Of a stretch of 64,000 bases of DNA, positions 60,873-64,000 are shown piece by piece. The notes beneath the pieces were generated by a model, which searched no databases, was not told the DNA's origin, and was given only the letters and a program-made list of their open reading frames with translations. The stretch covers positions 7,486 through 71,485 of the forward strand of contig NZ_DFQV01000028.1 in assembly GCF_002377945.1 (NCBI RefSeq), in the 5' to 3' direction. Positions within the stretch are counted from its first letter, which is position 1. Each line of letters begins with the position of its first letter. The DNA comes from Psychrobacter sp. UBA3480. GTDB lineage: Bacteria > Pseudomonadota > Gammaproteobacteria > Pseudomonadales > Moraxellaceae. A program made the position numbers and the translations under genes.

Positions 60873-61745
60873 ATGAAACGGGATTATAGCGATATCACAG
60901 GAGAGCAGGGCTATCTAAACTTGCTGGACTATATACTAAAACACGGTGAGCAAAAAGGCGATCGCACCGGCACCGGCACCCTCACTGTACTTGGCGCACA
61001 GCTACGGTTTAATTTAGATGAAGGCTTCCCCCTTCTAACCACTAAGAAAGTCCATTTCAAATCCGTGGTTCATGAGCTGTTGTGGTTCTTGAGTGGCGAT
61101 ACCAACGTGAAGTACCTGCAGGAAAACGGGGTGCGTATTTGGAACGAATGGGCGACTGCTGAACAGACCGCAAAATTCAATCGCCCAGAAGGAGAATTGG
61201 GTCCTATTTACGGACATCAGTGGAGAAATTATGGGGCGACCAAAAAGGCAGATGGCAGCTATAATAATGATGGTGTTGACCAAATTAAGCGGGTTATTCA
61301 TGAAATAAAAACCAATCCTGACTCAAGACGATTAATCGTTAGCGGTTGGAATCCGGCGGAAGCAGACCAGGTTGCCCTGCCGCCATGTCACACCTTTTTT
61401 CAGTTCTTTGTAGTGAATGGTAAGCTCTCATGTCAGCTAATAATGCGATCCAATGATAATTTTTTGGGCGCTCCATTCAACATTTGTTCATACTTTTTAC
61501 TTCTAATGATGGTAAGTCAGGTATGTAATCTTGAGGTTGGGGAGTTTATTTGGAATGCTGGCGACTGCCATCTTTATAACAACCATATTGAGCAAGCGAA
61601 AGAACAATTAAGTCGAAGTTTGTTCAAACCACCGCAAGTTATTTTAAACAAGAATATCGATAACATCTTTGATTTCGGGTTTGACGACATACAACTCATT
61701 GATTACCAATCACATCCAGCCATCAAAGCGCCAATCGCTGTTTAG
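60873..61745 (+). CDS. thyA: Thymidylate synthase
   Basis: 290 residues; AAGGA six bases before the ATG. Converts dUMP to dTMP with methylene-tetrahydrofolate. Motifs: GDRTGTGT near the N-terminus, [14 protein letters not shown] and [21 protein letters not shown], the catalytic Cys172 in [23 protein letters not shown], and the nucleotide-binding GDCHLYNNH. It is about 25 residues longer than E. coli ThyA because of small insertions ([11 protein letters not shown] before GPIYG and [11 protein letters not shown] after it), a pattern seen in many bacteria. With nrdA this gives the window two dNTP-synthesis enzymes. The Sel1 gene follows nine bases later. Confidence 0.96.
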   Translation: MKRDYSDITGEQGYLNLLDYILKHGEQKGDRTGTGTLTVLGAQLRFNLDEGFPLLTTKKVHFKSVVHELLWFLSGDTNVKYLQENGVRIWNEWATAEQTAKFNRPEGELGPIYGHQWRNYGATKKADGSYNNDGVDQIKRVIHEIKTNPDSRRLIVSGWNPAEADQVALPPCHTFFQFFVVNGKLSCQLIMRSNDNFLGAPFNICSYFLLLMMVSQVCNLEVGEFIWNAGDCHLYNNHIEQAKEQLSRSLFKPPQVILNKNIDNIFDFGFDDIQLIDYQSHPAIKAPIAV

Positions 61746-61759
61746 ATTAGAGGATGTAT

Positions 61760-62689
61760 ATGCTTAGCGTTCAAAAGAAGACAACAATAAGCAGGCTTGT
61801 GATCGCCATAGGCTTGAGTGTGGCCGTTATGGGCGCGTCTGCAGAGGACTTTGCTTCTACAGCCGCTAAAGCCGACCAAGGCGATGTTTTAGCCCAATTC
61901 CAAGTTGGTCAAATGTATGATTTTGGCGACGGGGTTAAACAGGATTTTGAAAAGGCGGTAGAGTGGTATAAGAAAGCTGCCGAAGGTGGAAGCGCAGAGG
62001 CTCAATTCAGTTTAGGGATTGCCTACGCAGGCGGCGATGGCGTACCACAGGATAGCGAGGCTGCTATTAATTGGCACTTAAAAGCGGCAAACCAAGGGTT
62101 AGCCGACGCGCAGCTGACATTGGCTCAAGCGTACTTTGATGGTGATGGCGTTCAAGAAGATAAAGCTGAATCGACCAAATGGTATTTATTGGCCGCCGAG
62201 CAAAATCTTAAATCTGCACAGTACGGCTTAGGTAGAGCTTATGAGCATGGATATGGGGTAGAACAAAGCTATAACGACGCAATAACCTGGTATACGCTGG
62301 CTGCTGAGCAAGATGAGGATCGCGCTTGGCGGGCGCTGGCAAGTATATATTATGAAGGTCGCGGTGCCGAGCAGGACTATACTAAAGCCGCTAAATGGTA
62401 CAAGCTGCTTGCTGAATATGGTGATGCCCCAAGCCAAACCCGTTTAGGCCTCATGCACTACTATAAAGAAGGCGTGCCTCAAAACCATAGTGAGTCTGTT
62501 AAATGGTTTGCTAAATCTGCAGAACAAAATGATGCAGTAGGCCAGTTCGCGCTAGCAGCAATGTACGAGCAGGGTGACGGGATTGAACAAAGTCTAAGTA
62601 AGGCAACAGAGTGGTACAAAAAATCCTGCGATCAAGACTATGCAATTTCGTGTAAGGGGTATAATAAGTTAACGTCTGCAGAGCGTTGA
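61760..62689 (+). CDS. Sel1-like repeat protein, exported
   Basis: 309 residues from the ATG at 61760, which has AGAGG six bases upstream; the ATG at 61754 is too close to it. A signal peptide (ISRLVIAIGLSVAVMGASAED) is followed by about seven Sel1 repeats of 36 residues with the pattern A...LG..Y..G.GV.QD...A..WY..AA.QG, for example AQFQVGQMYDFGDGVKQD and AQFSLGIAYAGGDGVPQD. Sel1 proteins are protein-binding scaffolds, often periplasmic. It is nine bases after thyA and probably on the same transcript; a terminator follows. Confidence 0.93.
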   Translation: MLSVQKKTTISRLVIAIGLSVAVMGASAEDFASTAAKADQGDVLAQFQVGQMYDFGDGVKQDFEKAVEWYKKAAEGGSAEAQFSLGIAYAGGDGVPQDSEAAINWHLKAANQGLADAQLTLAQAYFDGDGVQEDKAESTKWYLLAAEQNLKSAQYGLGRAYEHGYGVEQSYNDAITWYTLAAEQDEDRAWRALASIYYEGRGAEQDYTKAAKWYKLLAEYGDAPSQTRLGLMHYYKEGVPQNHSESVKWFAKSAEQNDAVGQFALAAMYEQGDGIEQSLSKATEWYKKSCDQDYAISCKGYNKLTSAER

Positions 62690-62731
62690 TAGTAATTCAC
62701 CTACTAGGTGTCGAAAACGCATCAAATGGGC

Positions 62732-62767
62732 CTAAAAAGCCGTTCTAGCTACTAGGACGGCTTTTTA
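62732..62767 (+). terminator. Rho-independent terminator
   Basis: CTAAAAAGCCGT / ACGGCTTTTTAG arms with an inner CTAG pairing; closes the thyA-Sel1 unit. Confidence 0.88.
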
Positions 62768-62851
62768 GTGCTTAAAGCTTGTGAGCGGCAAATCCCGCAA
62801 TACTAAGGCTATTACGAGTAGCTTGACGTGGACGCTGCAATGACTTAGTGT

Positions 62852-63032
62852 TTGTATGCGTTAAGATATCAAAATACGCAAGGTTAAGCCGTTGATTCGT
62901 AGTCACGAGAAAGCTACGATAGGTCGGATTGGGAGACCCCAATTGCCTTGCACCCTATCTAGGTGGCGTTCTGATAATGCAGCTCTGCCTACCTCAAATC
63001 CAAGCCCTACTCCAACGAGTAGGGCTTTTTTT
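62852..63032 (+). ncRNA. Candidate structured small RNA with its own promoter and terminator
   Basis: A promoter TTGACG (62823), 17 bp, TAGTGT (62846) is followed by about 180 bases without a convincing gene but with several nested hairpins: TGCGT / ACGCA, CGTAG / CTACG, GATAGG / CCTATC enclosing ATTGGG / CCCAAT, AGGT..GGC / GCC..ACCT. It ends in a strong terminator, AAGCCCTACTC / GAGTAGGGCTT plus T run, at 63002. No known RNA family was recognised. The remaining gap to 63348 shows nothing I can name. Confidence 0.5.
63002..63032 (+). terminator. Terminator of the candidate RNA
   Basis: AAGCCCTACTC / GAGTAGGGCTT stem with loop CAAC and seven T residues. Confidence 0.88.
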
Positions 63033-63348
63033 GCATGCAATTTAGAGATGGAGTGCTAGATGCTGCAGCTCATACTGAATAAGTCCGATCTCTACATGCT
63101 AAGCAGCTTACAAATCAATACAGGACCTTTTGATAAGGCGGGCAATAAAGTCTCTGTTTGAGCTGAAAATAGTTACAAAATATTTCGTCAGAAGTTTTGG
63201 AGGTTATTCATAGTAATGCGAGGTAATGCGAGGTTGTTCGCATCGTACCGCGACAAAAACCATGCCAAGTCTATCGTTGAATAAAAGGCATAAGTAACAC
63301 GCGGGCTTAGGTGGTATATTTAGAAACAAATAAACCAAAGAGGTGGTT

Positions 63349-63723
63349 ATGTTCGTATTTGAAAACAACGGCTTTACTGAGCGTCAAGACTTAAATGCAA
63401 TCTATGAAGAGATATTCGATGGCGAAGACGATCTAGATAATGCCCTTGGTGCTGTCGGATTTCAAAAAGAGTCTCGATACTACCATAAGCGCGATACCGG
63501 AGGCTTAATGGGAATTGAAGTCAGTCGCCAAATATCGAAAGACATTAGCGTCATTAGCAAAGAGTTTGAATTTTTTGTGGATTGGTTTTGTATGGGAGAT
63601 TGGATAGGCGTACTAATCAGAAACAAATTAGACCTGCAAGACTTCTTGGCGAAATACTTGCCTGTTGTCAATTTGACAGGTGAACTAACGTACACAGGAG
63701 AGTGTTGTAATGACGAAAGCTAA
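63349..63723 (+). CDS. Small acidic hypothetical protein
   Basis: 124 residues from the ATG at 63349 (AGAGG six bases upstream); the frame opens with a GTG two codons earlier. Acidic, soluble, with a helical N-terminus (LNAIYEEIFDGEDDLDNALGAV) and strands (SVISKEFEFFVDWFCMGDWIGVLI). No family recognised. Its stop overlaps the start of the next gene by 14 bases, indicating a coupled pair. Confidence 0.72.
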   Translation: MFVFENNGFTERQDLNAIYEEIFDGEDDLDNALGAVGFQKESRYYHKRDTGGLMGIEVSRQISKDISVISKEFEFFVDWFCMGDWIGVLIRNKLDLQDFLAKYLPVVNLTGELTYTGECCNDES

Positions 63724-64000
63724 AACTTTGTATAAAGTAAGGGTTCCAGTAACACATGGCAGAAGTAATTGTCATAGCAATAGTGAATGGCACGTATCAG
63801 TCATAAAATATGGTAGAAAATACGACATTAGCTGCAGTGAGTATGGCTTCTGCAATATTGATGATCGGGTAGTGCGGGCTATACTTTCACCACACAAGGA
63901 ATTAATGAGCAAAGCATTTCATGGTTGGTATAAGCAGGGATGGATCACTAGGAATGCAACATGGTCTGGCGTCGGTAATATGAACTCGTATATTGCAGGG
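63710..64000 (+). CDS. Hypothetical protein, cut by the right edge
   Basis: An open frame of 97 codons from the ATG at 63710 to the window end, with GGAGAG upstream inside the previous gene. The visible part has several Cys and Trp residues (SNCHSNSEWHVSVIKYGRKYDISCSEYGFCNID; FHGWYKQGWITRNATW). No family recognised. The overlap with the previous gene suggests a functional pair. Confidence 0.7.
   Translation, partial: MTKAKTLYKVRVPVTHGRSNCHSNSEWHVSVIKYGRKYDISCSEYGFCNIDDRVVRAILSPHKELMSKAFHGWYKQGWITRNATWSGVGNMNSYIAG

Noticed and set aside
1..64000. tRNA or rRNA genes
   Set aside because: No cloverleaf-like segment with TTCGANTC-type T arm or rRNA-like stretch was noticed on either strand by eye; a tRNAscan run would be needed to be certain.

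Overview
The window looks like accessory DNA from a gammaproteobacterium of the Moraxellaceae (Moraxella or Psychrobacter type). The evidence is a Cas12a whose C-terminal half closely resembles the Moraxella enzymes as I remember them, an ESPR-type signal peptide on a giant YadA-like adhesin, an E. coli-like NrdA, and moderate to low GC. A RepA-type initiator next to 22-bp iterons and DnaA boxes at about 46.4-47.9 kb says at least part of it replicates as a plasmid or chromid. No relaxase, conjugation or partition genes were recognised.

Layout. 0-6.2 kb: reverse-strand trimeric autotransporter adhesin, cut by the left edge. 6.5-9.98 kb: three uncharacterised genes. 10.0-16.0 kb: a condensin-like Wadjet/MksBEFG operon in the order jetD-jetC-jetA-jetB. 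16.0-17.6 kb: two convergent membrane-protein genes. 17.7-26.7 kb: a complete type V-A locus layout on the reverse strand. cas12a is intact and is followed by an in-frame cas4::cas1 deletion chimera, an IS605-type tnpB element, a cas2 tail cut by that element, a leader and a 45-repeat array. 26.8-33 kb: a kinase-like ATPase, a winged-helix protein, unknown genes and an sce7726 nuclease-like protein. 33-38 kb: nrdA, followed by a 2.3-kb insert bounded by a second copy of the nrdA 3' end. 38-46 kb: unknown genes plus NERD, P-loop ATPase and NADAR proteins. 46-48 kb: repA and oriV. 48-53.3 kb: an HTH gene and a five-gene run of unknown function ending in a pentapeptide-repeat protein. 53.4-59.6 kb: a Shango-type trio (TerB-domain protein, DUF2791-like ATPase, helicase). 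59.7-64 kb: unknowns, thyA, a Sel1-repeat protein, a candidate structured RNA and two small genes, the last cut by the right edge.

Working together. Three defence systems with different targets are present: Cas12a (sequence-specific DNA cleavage), the condensin-like system (family known to remove plasmids) and Shango (anti-phage). The CRISPR arm appears unable to acquire spacers because cas4, cas1 and cas2 are all broken, while the Cas12a catalytic and crRNA-processing residues and the array remain.

Structure not explained by the genes. A family of at least nine sigma70-like promoters carries a shared GTACGA-centred box in the 17-bp spacer. Six of these, plus the cas12a leader, have a small hairpin near the expected mRNA 5' end; in most cases it has a bulged A, a GGC/GCC stem and an A-rich pentaloop, with covarying stems. 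This suggests a replicon-wide regulon. All function calls are from reading the sequence alone; no database search was run.
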